Source: Rotaria socialis (Eukaryota > Rotifera > Eurotatoria > Philodinida > Philodinidae). From it: a stretch of 64,000 bases of DNA. Positions 1 through 13,773 of this stretch are shown piece after piece. Where the stretch lies: positions 149,270 through 213,269 of the forward strand of contig CAJNYU010000474.1 in NCBI GenBank assembly GCA_905331475.1. Reading direction: 5' to 3'. Numbering within the stretch: position 1 is the stretch's first letter; every line of letters starts with the position of its first letter. The notes below the pieces were generated by a model, which saw only the letters and a program-made list of their open reading frames with translations, did not search any database and was not told the DNA's origin. The position numbers and the translations under genes were made by a program.

Positions 1-303
1 ATAATTAATAAATGTTTCAACTAAATTTTGACGCAAAAAAAGAAAAATCTTTTGTCTGAAGTTTATACTATTTTTTTATTTATAGATATAGGGTATAGTC
101 TATGGTCTCAATAGTTAACCATTGAAAAAAAGAATTGTTTGTTGTTCTCGTCCTATACTGGATTTCTCTCTCTCCCTCTCTCCTCTCACTCATTGATTGT
201 CAAGCAAACAGCTTCGTTCAATGACTCATTATTTTCTATATGTATTCTTTTTTCTTTCTTTTTCTTAAATCGATTTCGGTCATATTTGTGGGTTGACAGA
301 CAG

Positions 304-1100
304 GTAAGATTAGTCATTTGTAAAAACATATTTTTGAATAAAATGATCATAATAATTACATACAATCTCACAACGAGTATTGCAGAGATTCACAAAAAAG
401 AACATCGAGTTATTTTTCGCAAGTGTTTTTGTCAAGATTCTTTAAGTGTAAATTGTCCTTGTTTTATTCATTGTGTTAAATTTTATATCCCCGTTTCACA
501 GTTTGTAATGAAGGTTGTATTTTATAACATTCCAATTCTATATCTGCTCTTTCTTTTGTATTATTCGAATGAATACACTCATCATATGCCTAGTGTGGTG
601 CCACCACGGTCTCGTTCTTTCTTCTTGTTTAGTTCGATTCCTTTTTTTTGCGTTCAAATAAAGCCGAGACTACTAAAAGTAAAAGGAAAGAGAAGAGAAA
701 AGGTCACATTATTTTCAATTATGAAGAAATATTTGACATGTAACTCTGTCTCTTTCTCACTTTTTTCTTTCCTAATGTTCTACCAGATTTGTTCGAATCA
801 TTTCGAATCAATTCGATATATATATATATATATATGGTTATGGTTGTTTTTTTCTATGATGAAAAATATATTGTTTTCTATTGTCTTGCTCAGTGCACAA
901 GACGTTTTCTGATCATTCGATTGGTGATGATTATTGCAGCTGTTGCCGTTTAGAAAATGAGCAAATCTAAATAGGTATTGGAGGAAAGTGAAATATTCTG
1001 TTTGTCATTATTGAGAAATAGACTATGCCATTGATACCCTTGTGTAAAGGCAAAGAGAAAAAAAAAGAAAGATTGATTATATTTTTATTCGTTATTTTAG
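304..1100 (+). other. Probable 5' UTR intron of the kinesin light chain gene
   Basis: A strong donor (acag followed by gtaaga) lies at 304 and a pyrimidine-AG acceptor ends at 1100, 47 nt before the KLC start codon. The stretch has no conserved coding signal. It holds a short TA microsatellite near 820-834 and T-rich tracts. An open frame of 257 codons crosses it, but it begins with TTG and its translation is low-complexity F/S/L/I-rich, so it is read as chance. Alternatively the acceptor at 1100 receives a spliced leader. Confidence 0.45.
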
Positions 1101-1147
1101 AATTGTATGTTAACTTTGATCATTCCTATTATAAATAAATTTTGATT

Positions 1148-3760
<2,613 letters not shown>

Positions 3761-5979
3761 TTTCATTTCTTCTTCATTATAGCTTTTTCTTTTCTTCTTA
3801 CAATTCTTTCTCGATCTGAACAGTGGGATATTTTTAGCGGTCATTCAATTTTTTTTTTAAATTCATTCACAATCTCTGTTTTTGCAACTTGTATTGATCT
3901 GTCCGTTTTATCTTATGCACTATGTATATGTTTATTATATCGAAAGCTATAAGCAGTAAAATATAAAAGCCAACAAGCGGGCTTTGTCACTCATCAGCTA
4001 ATTTAATATCAATATTAACTTTAAGATGTGCATCAGAGGAATATTCAATTTGAGTTAAAAGTAATTATTACTCAAAACTTGTTTCAGTTTGTCATGAATT
4101 GAAATTCTTATGTGCTTAAATAACTTGAATCTGCAATGTATCATTAATGAAATTTCATCATCAAACAATTATGTCTAAAAATTACTTTTGTTGTGTTGAA
4201 AATTATTCGTACGCTTAACATTAAAGTTCATAATTCTATTGATGTATAATATCTGGCGTTTTTAGTCAATAAAAACATGTAGCATCTAAAACGTATTCTC
4301 AAATATTGATCATTATAGAATAAATTTCAGATAGAAATCTTTCGCTCGACAAGAAATAACCGAATTTCACAGAAATAGCTATTTGCTTCATTGAGTTTGT
4401 GTTATAGGCTCTTATTTTTTCATTATGGATAAATCAATATATGGGAAATCACAAAACATAATATATTACAAAATCCCTTCATTTATTTACAACATATTCT
4501 GGTCGATATTGATTCATATTTTAATTCTATAGGGATTGAGTTGCCAGCTTTTTTGCAGTAATGAAAAGCTTGATTAGAACTTGCTCAACTCAATATATAA
4601 GCACTATTTCAATCGTAGCTTTTTTTCAGGTAATATTTTGGACATTTATTTAGGAATTAAACTATCAGCAATTATAGTACTATTAAACGTGGTAGTAATT
4701 CAAAGCCAAATGATAGATGTATTATGTTGATTAAGCTTTTCGCTATTGGCTCGAAATTTCCAATGAAGTCGTCATTGTTGTTGTGAGTGAAATGATCTAC
4801 TTCATTAAAAGCTCGATTGAATTCGATAAGATTGATATGAGAGAAAAATATGATCTAGAAACTACAATATGAATGATAGTCTGATTTCAAAGTTGTATTT
4901 TTTTGTCATTCTACAACCCAGGACGAACAATTCGATATCTGGATCCAACCGGACTCGATCGGCTCCTGCAGGATTCTAAGCAAATCCGGGTTGCGGACCC
5001 ACTCACGAATCTCTGGTGTTGAAATCCAATTTCTAACATTCCTATTGAATTCGGATGTTCACCGGATTCCAACACTAGGCATCCGTTAGTAGTTCCTCTC
5101 CGACAGGATCCGGAGGCAGGATCAAGTGTCTTGGGACGATCATGTTAAGATTTACATAACTCTGTTTGTCAATAACGTACATATTGTCTCTTGTAAATTC
5201 AATTGTTCTATGTTTTTCGAAATGTTGTATTTTATATGTGAAAATTGTACATTGGTTTTATTTTTCGAAAATAATTATAATAAATTGATTGAATGAACTT
5301 TACATAAACAACTAGTAACAACAGAGAAAAGCTTTTAAAGAGATCTGTAGTGACCAATCCATATTGATTGGATCGTTGTTAATTAATCGCGATTTTGTAT
5401 AAAAAATCGCAAAAACAATCGAGAAAAATCGTCTACTTCATTGATGATATCCCGATAACCTCTCACGATTCATCTGCCTAACAAATCGTGATAAAATCGT
5501 TGATTTTTGAGCGCTTTTCGTGACATGGGTGTTCATGATAGAAAGAGAGAATTCAGGCAAGAGAAAAGGAACAAAAAAAATTACATTTTTGTGTAAGTGA
5601 AGTGCCATAAGAACAACTACACCCAAATGGTGACAGGAATTAGATATTACTGTTCTCACTGAAAATTGCTGAGAGTGCCCATTTACTCCATCTATATACG
5701 TTAAGTACAAAATCACCCCATTGAGGGGAAGTTTGCACTGATCAAAATAGGTCTCGGGAAAACTGGCGTGAGAAAGTTTCTCAATAAGATATGGAGAAAC
5801 TGAAAACGTAGATCGATAGAAAAATGTTTTCTTTACAATGTTGGTAGCGCAAATTTTGTTTTATCTTCAAAATTAAAAAATATATTAGCTGTACACATGA
5901 AAAGTCATTTTTTCAGTGGCCATTTGCCCCTTCTTACTCTATAGACAATAAAATATTGAATAAAAAATAATTTCAATTC
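3761..5979. other. Intergenic region between convergent genes
   Basis: No gene is supported here. The KLC 3' UTR and the 3' flank of the isoprenoid synthase meet in this stretch. It is AT-rich with AATAAA-like signals. A 92-codon minus-strand frame at 5438-5716 lacks any recognisable domain or composition. One GC-richer block at 4918-5134 is listed separately as a probable repeat. Confidence 0.6.
4918..5134. repeat. GC-richer block with CCCAGGAC / GTCTTGGG ends
   Basis: This ~217-bp block is clearly richer in G+C than its surroundings. It begins CCCAGGAC and ends GTCTTGGG, an imperfect terminal inverted repeat. It contains repeated GGATCC and CCGGATTC-like words. The CCCAGG tip recurs at 35352, 38396 and about 63694, which suggests one dispersed family of short non-autonomous elements. 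No clear target duplication was found for this copy. Confidence 0.4.
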
Positions 5980-8178
5980 TCATTTTTTTCGTTCACAGAT
6001 ATATTGAATAAGATCTCGCATCGTTCCCGATTGTGGCCATAGATCATTTAAAATGAATTCTACTTGTTTCCTTATAGTTAGAATACGTTTTCGTGTTTTG
6101 TTCATGCCTAATAAACTGATATAAGTTACTGTTTTATTTTGTTGATCAATATTTTTTAATTTTCCAAGTTCATCTGTATGACCTTCAACATCAAGTAAAT
6201 CATCTCTCATCTGGAATAGAATACCCATTAATCGACTAAGTTCACGAAAACGATCTAACGATGGTCCTTGTTGAGCAAGAATAACAGGACAAACAACTGC
6301 AATTTCAATTGCTTTACCAGTTTTTAAGTAAGCTACATGATCAAGATCATCAATTGTTAATGATTTATCTGTTCTTGAATGTTGTAAATCAAGAAATTGC
6401 CCATTACAAAGTTCACGCATTGATCGTGCTATTTCAGCAATAACTTGATTTATAAGTTCATGTGAAAATTTTTCACGAGTAAGATCATCTGTAACTGATT
6501 GAATAGCATATGCAATGAGTTCTACAGCTACAAGTTGAGCTCGTCCCTCAGCTAATGATGCCGGAATATCTTTACGATCGCTTTCAATCGGCATATGAAG
6601 TGTTGGTTGACCTCGTCGTAATGGTGCATTGTCTTGTGCTGGAAGATCATCGAAAATTAAACTACTGGTGTGAAGATACTCAATGGCTCGAGCAAGTGGT
6701 AATATACGTTTAATTTCAATATTATAGATTTGTGCTACGATAAGTAAAAGCAAAGGTCTTAAACGTTTTCCACCGGCTTTTAAACTATAGTTCATACCAT
6801 GAACAAGTAAATTATTATCATCTGTCTTAATTGATAATTGTTCTTCAATTAAAGGTAGGCAATCATATGCAAATGTTTCAAGTTTTCGATTATTTAGAGA
6901 ATAGTTTCTTGCAAATATATTAACATGGCGAAATATTGCTTTTTCGGGATCGCCAACACGTTGAAGTAAATTTTCTAATGAAAGCATGTACTTATATAAA
7001 TCAGGATAGGGTTGCTCAGTAAAAATTGTAAGAAACTTTTGAAAATCATTTCCAAGAGCACGTAATGTTCGCATTATTCGTCTTCCTAAAAATGCACCTG
7101 TATTCTGTTGACGATTACTTTCTATATAGAGATCTTCGCAAACAAATAAAAATACAAAGAATGGATTAAATGATAAACCATCATGTTGAATAAAGTATGT
7201 TACAGGCGTAATTGATTTTGTCTCATAATCCTCATTGAAATCACGACAATCATCTGTTAATTGCCCTAAGAAAGGTGTCATCCATAAACGATGGCGATTT
7301 TCAATCATATTTGCTCCACCCATAAAAGCTGTTGCTGTATAAGTATAATGTGATTTTAATAGAGGACCTAGATAGAGATCAACATCATTGTAATTGGGAT
7401 TTTCTAAATCTTTTTTATCTAATCTTTGTGATCGAAGAAGTAGAGCCAGATCAGTAAAAGTTTGTTCAGTAATTGAATTGATTGATGTCAATTGAACAAG
7501 ACTATGAAATGTTTCAAGAAAAAGTGAAGTAATCGGTAATTGAGGTAGTGTAGACGCGTTTAATTGTTCGCCACATAAAATACGTTCTGCTTTTTCAAGC
7601 CATTGATCAAAATTAAATTGTTCTTGATGATGACTTTGATTATCTTGAAGACCATCGACAAGAGCATACGCAATACCATAATAAAAACCCATTTGAAGTG
7701 CTTGAAAAAGTTTCTCTTCGAGTCTCTCTTGTTCATTATTGATAGTAAAGCTAAATAATCGAGAAATACCAACACCAATTGTCGTACGAACAAGTCGACT
7801 AAAAGCACCTTGATTTGTTAGTTCAATGGGAAATGTTTGTAATGCTATTTTCCATTTTTCTAATAACCATGTCCATTCATCAATATGAATACTTGGCGAA
7901 AGAATGTATCCAGTTGGTAAGTCAGAATTAAACGGACAGAATAGTGACGATGGTGATAAAGATTCAGATACGTCAGCTTTTAATAAGTAAATAAGTAGTG
8001 ACACGGTATTAAGAAACATATGAATATAGCCTATAAACCGATCACTTATAGACTCATTCACATTATTTTGATTGTCTAATGAATGTCCAAATCTTAACAG
8101 CTAAAATAAATGATTCAAACTGAGAAAAAAACAGTCAAGAAATACTAATAACATTTCTTTCAGTTCATAGAGTTTCAT
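5980..8178 (-). CDS. Two-part trans-isoprenyl diphosphate synthase (717 aa)
   Basis: The C-terminal ~300 residues are a class I (E)-isoprenyl diphosphate synthase, which condenses isopentenyl diphosphate with an allylic diphosphate. Visible motifs are AGGKRLRP (~454), the first Asp-rich motif DDLPAQD with RRGQPT (~495), KTGKAIEIA, and the second motif FQMRDDLLD (~643). The seven-residue spacing DDxxxxD resembles bacterial and plant-type GGPP/FPP synthases rather than the animal DDxxD type. About 400 further N-terminal residues precede this domain; they include YALVDGLQD (~155) and QLTDDCRDFNED (~290), which look like a second, divergent isoprenoid-synthase fold. The body (8100-5980) is one uninterrupted exon. 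A tiny first exon (8178-8146, 11 codons) joins through a 45-nt intron; this supplies the ATG, because the long frame itself has none at its 5' end. Product length and physiological role are unknown. Confidence 0.85.
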
Positions 8179-8553
8179 ATTTATAGATGAAATGTTTCAA
8201 AGAAAACGTTAACAAGTACCAATTTTGATGCATCTTAAAAACTCTGCTAGTTGAAATGTAATTCAGACGAAACGAACCAAAAATACTAATCATCAAATCA
8301 ATAGATAAAAACTAGATATAGAATTCACTTAGAACACGATGATCATTGGAGAAAAATGTACAGAAATTGAAACAAAACATATTTGTCAGAATGATAGTGA
8401 TGACTCTTAAATATAGAAGTTATCAAGATAGAGATTTAAAAAACAAATTTAATCGCACATTAAAGATATATGAAACTAGTATTTATTCTATCCTAGTAAT
8501 CTTTTCTTGTTGCACTGATCTTGCGTGAGAGAAAGCTACTATATCAAAATTTA

Positions 8554-9296
8554 GGGAACCGGAAAGTTGAGCACGAGGAAAGATGAGCAGGGAAAATTAA
8601 GCACGAATAAACAAAACTCATACAGATACAGTGTATTGCCTGACTCAATAAATTTATTTACATTCTATGACAGAGTGTGGGTTAGGGGTGCATCAGCTCC
8701 AGCTCAAAAGTTCAGCTGAGCTGAGCGAAAAAGCTGTTCGAACGTTCTTTCGGTAGGAGCTGATTGATTTGAACAGCTCGTTCTAAAAGAGCTGATCTGA
8801 TCGAACAGCTCTCTCTCTCTCTCAAGAACTGATTGGCATTAAGCCAAAAATACTATCCAAATCTGTTCTTTAGAGAGAGAGAGCTGTTCGATCAGATCAG
8901 CTCTTTTGAAAGGAGCTGTTTAAAACAATCAGCTCATACCGAAATGAGCTTTCGAACAGCTCCCACGCTCAGAACTAGAGCTGAACTATTGCACCCCTAG
9001 TGTGGGTGTGGGTGTCACTAAAAAGTAAAATAAGAGTAGCACCCACGTACCCAAACGCACAATTAATTACGTTCTCTTCATTCATTTCGTGTGAATAATT
9101 AGACTATTGTACAGAGTTTGTACTTATTATGTTTATGTTGTTATGTTATATACGATCTAATTAACATAAATTGATTTATGTCTATTGATTATTTTTTCAA
9201 GTTTTTTTTCTTTCGTGTTCATTTTATCGGTGCTTATAATTCCAGTGCTTAACTTTCCGTGCTTATCTATCCTCGTGGTTAACTTTCATCAATCCC
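8554..9296. mobile_element. Outer inverted-repeat element (~743 bp)
   Basis: The left end (GGGAACCGGAAAGTTGAGCA) and the reverse complement of the right end (GGGATTGATGAAAGTTAACC) match over about 50 nt, sharing a repeated GGAAAGTTAAGCAC-like motif. The flanks are AAAATTTA (8546-8553) and AAAATTGA (9297-9304), a 7/8 match for an 8-bp target duplication. No transposase frame is present, so the element is non-autonomous. It is interrupted by a second element at 8683-8999. Confidence 0.65.
8683..8999. mobile_element. hAT-type MITE inserted in the outer element
   Basis: The ends are TAGGGGTGCATCAGCT and the complementary AGCTGAACTATTGCACCCCTA. The flanking sequence GTGTGGGT is perfectly duplicated at 8675-8682 and 9000-9007. 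An 8-bp duplication and TAGGG(G/A)TGCA tips are typical of hAT elements. The interior is a long imperfect palindrome built from AGCTGTTCGA and GATCAGATCAGCTC words, with CT and GA runs. It has no coding capacity. Confidence 0.88.
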
Positions 9297-9591
9297 AAAA
9301 TTGATTTGTATGACATGTAATAGTTCTCTTCATTATCTATCGAAGCAGTTGTTTTCTCAGGTGTTAGATAATTAAAAATCTCAACGAAGTTAAACTCGAA
9401 AATCTCTACTCATAATGAAATTTCGTACAAAAAAATGATGATTTCACAGCAAAGATCTTGTTCGATATGTAGTTTTGGTTGATTTTTCTATCGGATTAGT
9501 ATTCGATATTAAATTAGAATCTGAATTATGAGTTAGTATGATGAGTTTGTTGTTAATATTATTTTCAGTTGTAAAACAGAAAATATCTGTA

Positions 9592-10570
9592 TTAGTTCAC
9601 AAGATAATAAATACTAACCATAAAATCATCAGCTATATTTTGAAGCGACATCGAATATGATTTTTTACTTTTGAGAATAAAATTTGCTTTGTGAAGAATA
9701 TTTGATGATATTGATGCTTGTCGAAATTCATCTTTTGTTGGTCTTTTAATCATATGTTTCATTCCAAGATCAATCATTTCTTGAACTAACTTCAACTTGG
9801 GACGTTGACGTATTTTATAAGCATCTAACATTTTTGTTAAATATTGTCGTCCAAAATCTTCTGCTTTTTTATATTCTTCATTTAAATGAATATTTTCTTG
9901 ATTTTTCAATGGAATTTTATTATCTACAAGTTCTTTTGGTGTAAATTTTTCCATAATATATTTTTGATATGCCAATAAAATTTCTTCATCCTTGTTACAG
10001 ACATTATTGGGTAAAATTGTTTTTGCTTTTTGTAATTGTAATTGTTGCCATTGATTATTAGCATTGTTCGATGAAAAAACATTATAGTTTTTAAGCAAAT
10101 CTTCAAGACCATCTTGTGATTCAAATAATGATCGTAATTGTGTTATATGCGATTGAATTTGTTCAAGAATTTCATCGATCCATTGAAAAAGTTTATCTTG
10201 GGATACAATAGTTTGATCGAATTGTCCAGAAAATGATTTAATATCGCTTTTTAAACGTTGACGTATATGAGAAAAAGACGTTGAATGTAAAAGATTTGTA
10301 ACTTTTTTCTCCGAGTATTTTTCTAATTTGTTAAAAACATAAGTCTCAAGTTTTTGTCGTTGTTTACCTAAATTATTAGCATAATCAGAATGGAAATCAT
10401 TTTCTAAGGCAATAGGATGAACACCACGACGAATATGCGATAAAGTGCAACAGCTATGTGTACTGTTTGTTATTGGTACAGGTCTAACTATATCGAGATA
10501 AAAACGAAACAGAATGTAATCATCATTTCGTAACAGAGATATATCGGGGGAGCTTACGTTCAGTCAGCAT
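9592..10570 (-). CDS. Unrecognised coiled-coil protein (302 aa)
   Basis: I do not recognise a family. Exon 1 is 13 nt (10570-10558, MLTE plus one base). A 70-nt GT-AG intron follows, and exon 2 runs 10487-9592 in one frame. The alternative without the intron is closed by TGA. The protein is hydrophilic and mostly helical: long Gln/Lys/Glu-rich stretches around residues 50-140, then a basic C-terminal third with QRPKLKLVQEMIDLGMKHM and RPTKDEFRQAS. It has no signal peptide or membrane segment. The C-terminus is uncertain because ATG GTTAGT near 9610 could act as a donor to a further exon that I could not identify. Asn/Lys-rich composition matches the neighbours. Confidence 0.6.
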
Positions 10571-11185
10571 GCCAACTAAAAATGTTTGTTGTTAAAAATA
10601 AAATGTTTACTGTTCAGTTGAAATGGACAAATGATAAAGACGACAATTCAATACTTTTATTTAAGCTTGTTTCGTTTATCTCTCTGTTGTGTTTGCTCTT
10701 ATCGCTTACAGACTTACAATAGGACAGATTTATGGCTAGCCAATAATCAAATATGTTGGTAGCCTACGTAAATGGTAATTGTATATATGCTTTCCATTTG
10801 AAGTTATTATTGGAAGAGTCACTCACTTCCTAGAACATTCACGATGAGTAACACCTTCAAAAAACCTCTATCAACAAAAAGTAACTTCAAACTTCATAAA
10901 ACGAAATTTGCTGTCGAAAAAATAAGTGGAGACTTGACAACCGACGCACAATGTCGGAAGAAATGTTTGCATTGATGATAAGCGCAATATCGTGTACCTG
11001 TTTGACGTAATATTTTTGGTAAATACCAACGAAATCATAAGAAAGGTTTTTTATTTCTCTTATTGATTATTTACTTAACTATATTTCTAGTCAATTTTTC
11101 TTATATCAAGAATCAATGTTTTTTATTTCTAAAAAGTTTTATCCATGCAAGCCAATGACAATAATTAAAAAAAACGAAACAATAT
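10571..11185. other. Intergenic region
   Basis: 615 nt between the end of SRP72 and the start of the next minus-strand gene. It is AT-rich. No coding, RNA or repeat signal was seen. Confidence 0.6.
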
Positions 11186-13735
11186 TTAGCGTCTGCCTTT
11201 TCTCTTAGATGCTGCCGATTTTCCGGATGGGGGCATTGGTTTCGGCTGAGTAGCACTTGAACCCGATGCTCCTGTTCCTTTTGATGATGGCATAGATCGT
11301 TGAGCTCCTGTCGAGGTTGTTATAGTAGTAGTAGCTGATTGATCAGATCCAACTGCACCTTGAGTACCTTTACCAACAGCAGCTTGTTTACCACGTTTTC
11401 CTCTTTTACCACGATAATATGTACGTTCACGTAATGGCAGCCAACGTTCAGGATCCGGTTTTGATGTTGGATCATATTTCTTTGGTAAACGAACTTAAAA
11501 AATAAAGATGATCTTCTGCACTGATCAATATTTGCGATAAAAATGTGGTTACTTTTTCGTTTTCGTTTTTTCTTTTTTTTTTCAGCACTTGTCGTCGTGA
11601 CTGTCGTAGTTGCTGTCGATCCTGAATCACTTGCTTTCGTTCTGTAAAACAAAAATAAATACTTCTTTATTGCCGATAATTAACAAATGAATGAATTACT
11701 TTTCAATAGTTTTTTCTGCTTTTGTTACTCGTTTACCAAATGTTGATTCGAGTGTATCAACATCGATGCCTTCAGCTAATTGTTTAATTGATGGTAACTT
11801 TTGTGACAACAAATTAGCTCGTTCAGGATCAGATTTTAAATAATGAATGATTAATTTTGATAAAGTATTTGTATCGTTTGGATAAAGTCTAAATAGCATA
11901 AGGACAAATAGAAATGCTAAAAAACTACAAATAAAAGTAATAAATACTTATGAAGTATTTCGAGCATTTCTGTGACTCGTTTTCCATTGCCTTGTTTTTC
12001 TTGATAAATTATATTTTGTTTAATTAAATAAGCAAGTGCACGTGAATGTTTTCCTTTAGTTCGATCGAGATTATATAAACGATCAACAGCTTCATTAAGA
12101 ACTTGTGCAGCAGATTTTGTATCTTCTAAATAATTGTAGAGTGTAACTAATGTTGCTACCTAGAAATAAGTTAAAGAAGATTAATTTTGTTGAAAAAGAT
12201 AAAAGACAAAAAATAAAATTCGTACAATGCCTGGTTTAACTAATAATTCTTCGTCACTTCTTAAATAATCGCATGCTTGGTTAACTTTTCCTAAAAAGCG
12301 AATATTTTCACAATGAATAATGATTAAGACTATTATCATGCAAACCTTGTGATAGAAGCAGCTGTACATATGTTAAACGACAATAAAGTGAAATAGATCG
12401 TTGTTTGCCGTTTTCAATAAATTCCTAGAAGAAAAAATTGAAAAATTTATTTTCATGATTGTTATCTCCATAAATTTACTTGTAATAATTGAGTTGCTTC
12501 AGGTAATTTTTTTTCTTTCATTAACAATGAAACTTTCGCCAATGGAACACTATCATCTGTATCATTATTTTTTTGAACCATTTTATCAAGAATACGTCGA
12601 GCTGTTTCATGCTAAAGTAAACGAAACAAAATAACAATTGACGCCAAATAGAATTAGTTTTGTAATCATCAACGTTTACCATTCTCGAATTTAGTCACTG
12701 AAAATTTCCGATGATTTTCTGAGGAAGTTATTTTGTGAAATCTATAAACTAAGTATTAGATTGACTGTCATAATTCTCTACCAGCACGTTAGATCACTAT
12801 ATAGTGGATGGTTGCTGGGAGCTATAGGTTCTTTTTTCTTCGAAAGAATCGTTTAAAAGTTGACGCAAAATAAATTATCGAAATAATCTAAAGCTTGATT
12901 TCGACATAAGAAAATCGATTTATCATGAGAGGCAGATATCTTTTCTATTTATTTTGTTTTTTGAATATTTACCTGTCCAGTATAAATAGCTAGTAATGCT
13001 TCGTTAACTTGAAGAATTTTCTTTTGAAAAGCATTTAATTTTGGTTCAGTTTCAGGTGCTGTTGCTGTTTTAATACGTTTGCGTGAATCAAACAAATTTT
13101 GATCACGATTAAGTACAGCTAAATTATTTGATGCAACTGCAATAACAGCTAAATCTGTTGGTCTAAAATTTAAAGTAAACGAATATGGCAAGATTACATC
13201 AAGAAATTTTACTTTGTTTTGAGTACATCATTATACAGTGTTAATGCTTCGACATTTTTATCTTCTTGTTGAAGACAGTAAGCTAATTGTACTCTAAAAT
13301 ATGAAGTGAACAGCAAATGAATGTCAGTTCAGAAAAGAGTTAACTAAGTAGATAATATATAACTGCAGAAAATTGCAAAGAAACGTTTTTAAAAATAGAA
13401 ATTTTTATTCATGTCCGAAGAATCTTACTCAAAAAAAAATCATCATGATGATAACTTGAAATGAAAATGAATTATTTTCGATGTTTGACTACACAGCTGT
13501 ATGCATGTTTATTAAGTTGTTACAAATATTGTCACAAGTAATGCTGTAAATATCAATCTTTGAATCGAAATAGGCCTCTCTCTCGCTCTCTCTTTCTAAC
13601 TTCAAAAATAATAACTTGTATTATTGAGTGTTTGACTCTTGTGTTTTATCTCAATCAAGTAGCTCAATATTGCACTAAATTAGAGAATTCTCTCGAAATG
13701 TTTTTGTTTTTTTGGTTAATTTCTTCAACTTTTCT

Positions 13736-13773
<38 letters not shown>

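Noticed and set aside
139-912. 257-codon open frame upstream of kinesin light chain
   Set aside because: It starts at TTG, has a low-complexity F/S/I/L-rich product, runs through a TA microsatellite and crosses a strong splice donor at 304. It is best read as leader and intron sequence.
5438-5716. 92-codon minus-strand frame
   Set aside because: No domain, no conserved composition and no splice partners; it lies in the 3' flank of the isoprenoid synthase.
7560-7808. 82-codon frame overlapping the isoprenoid synthase
   Set aside because: A shadow frame inside a well-supported exon on the same strand.
8346-8528. 60-codon + frame upstream of the isoprenoid synthase
   Set aside because: Basic and low in complexity with no homology signal; it lies in the probable promoter region of the minus-strand gene.
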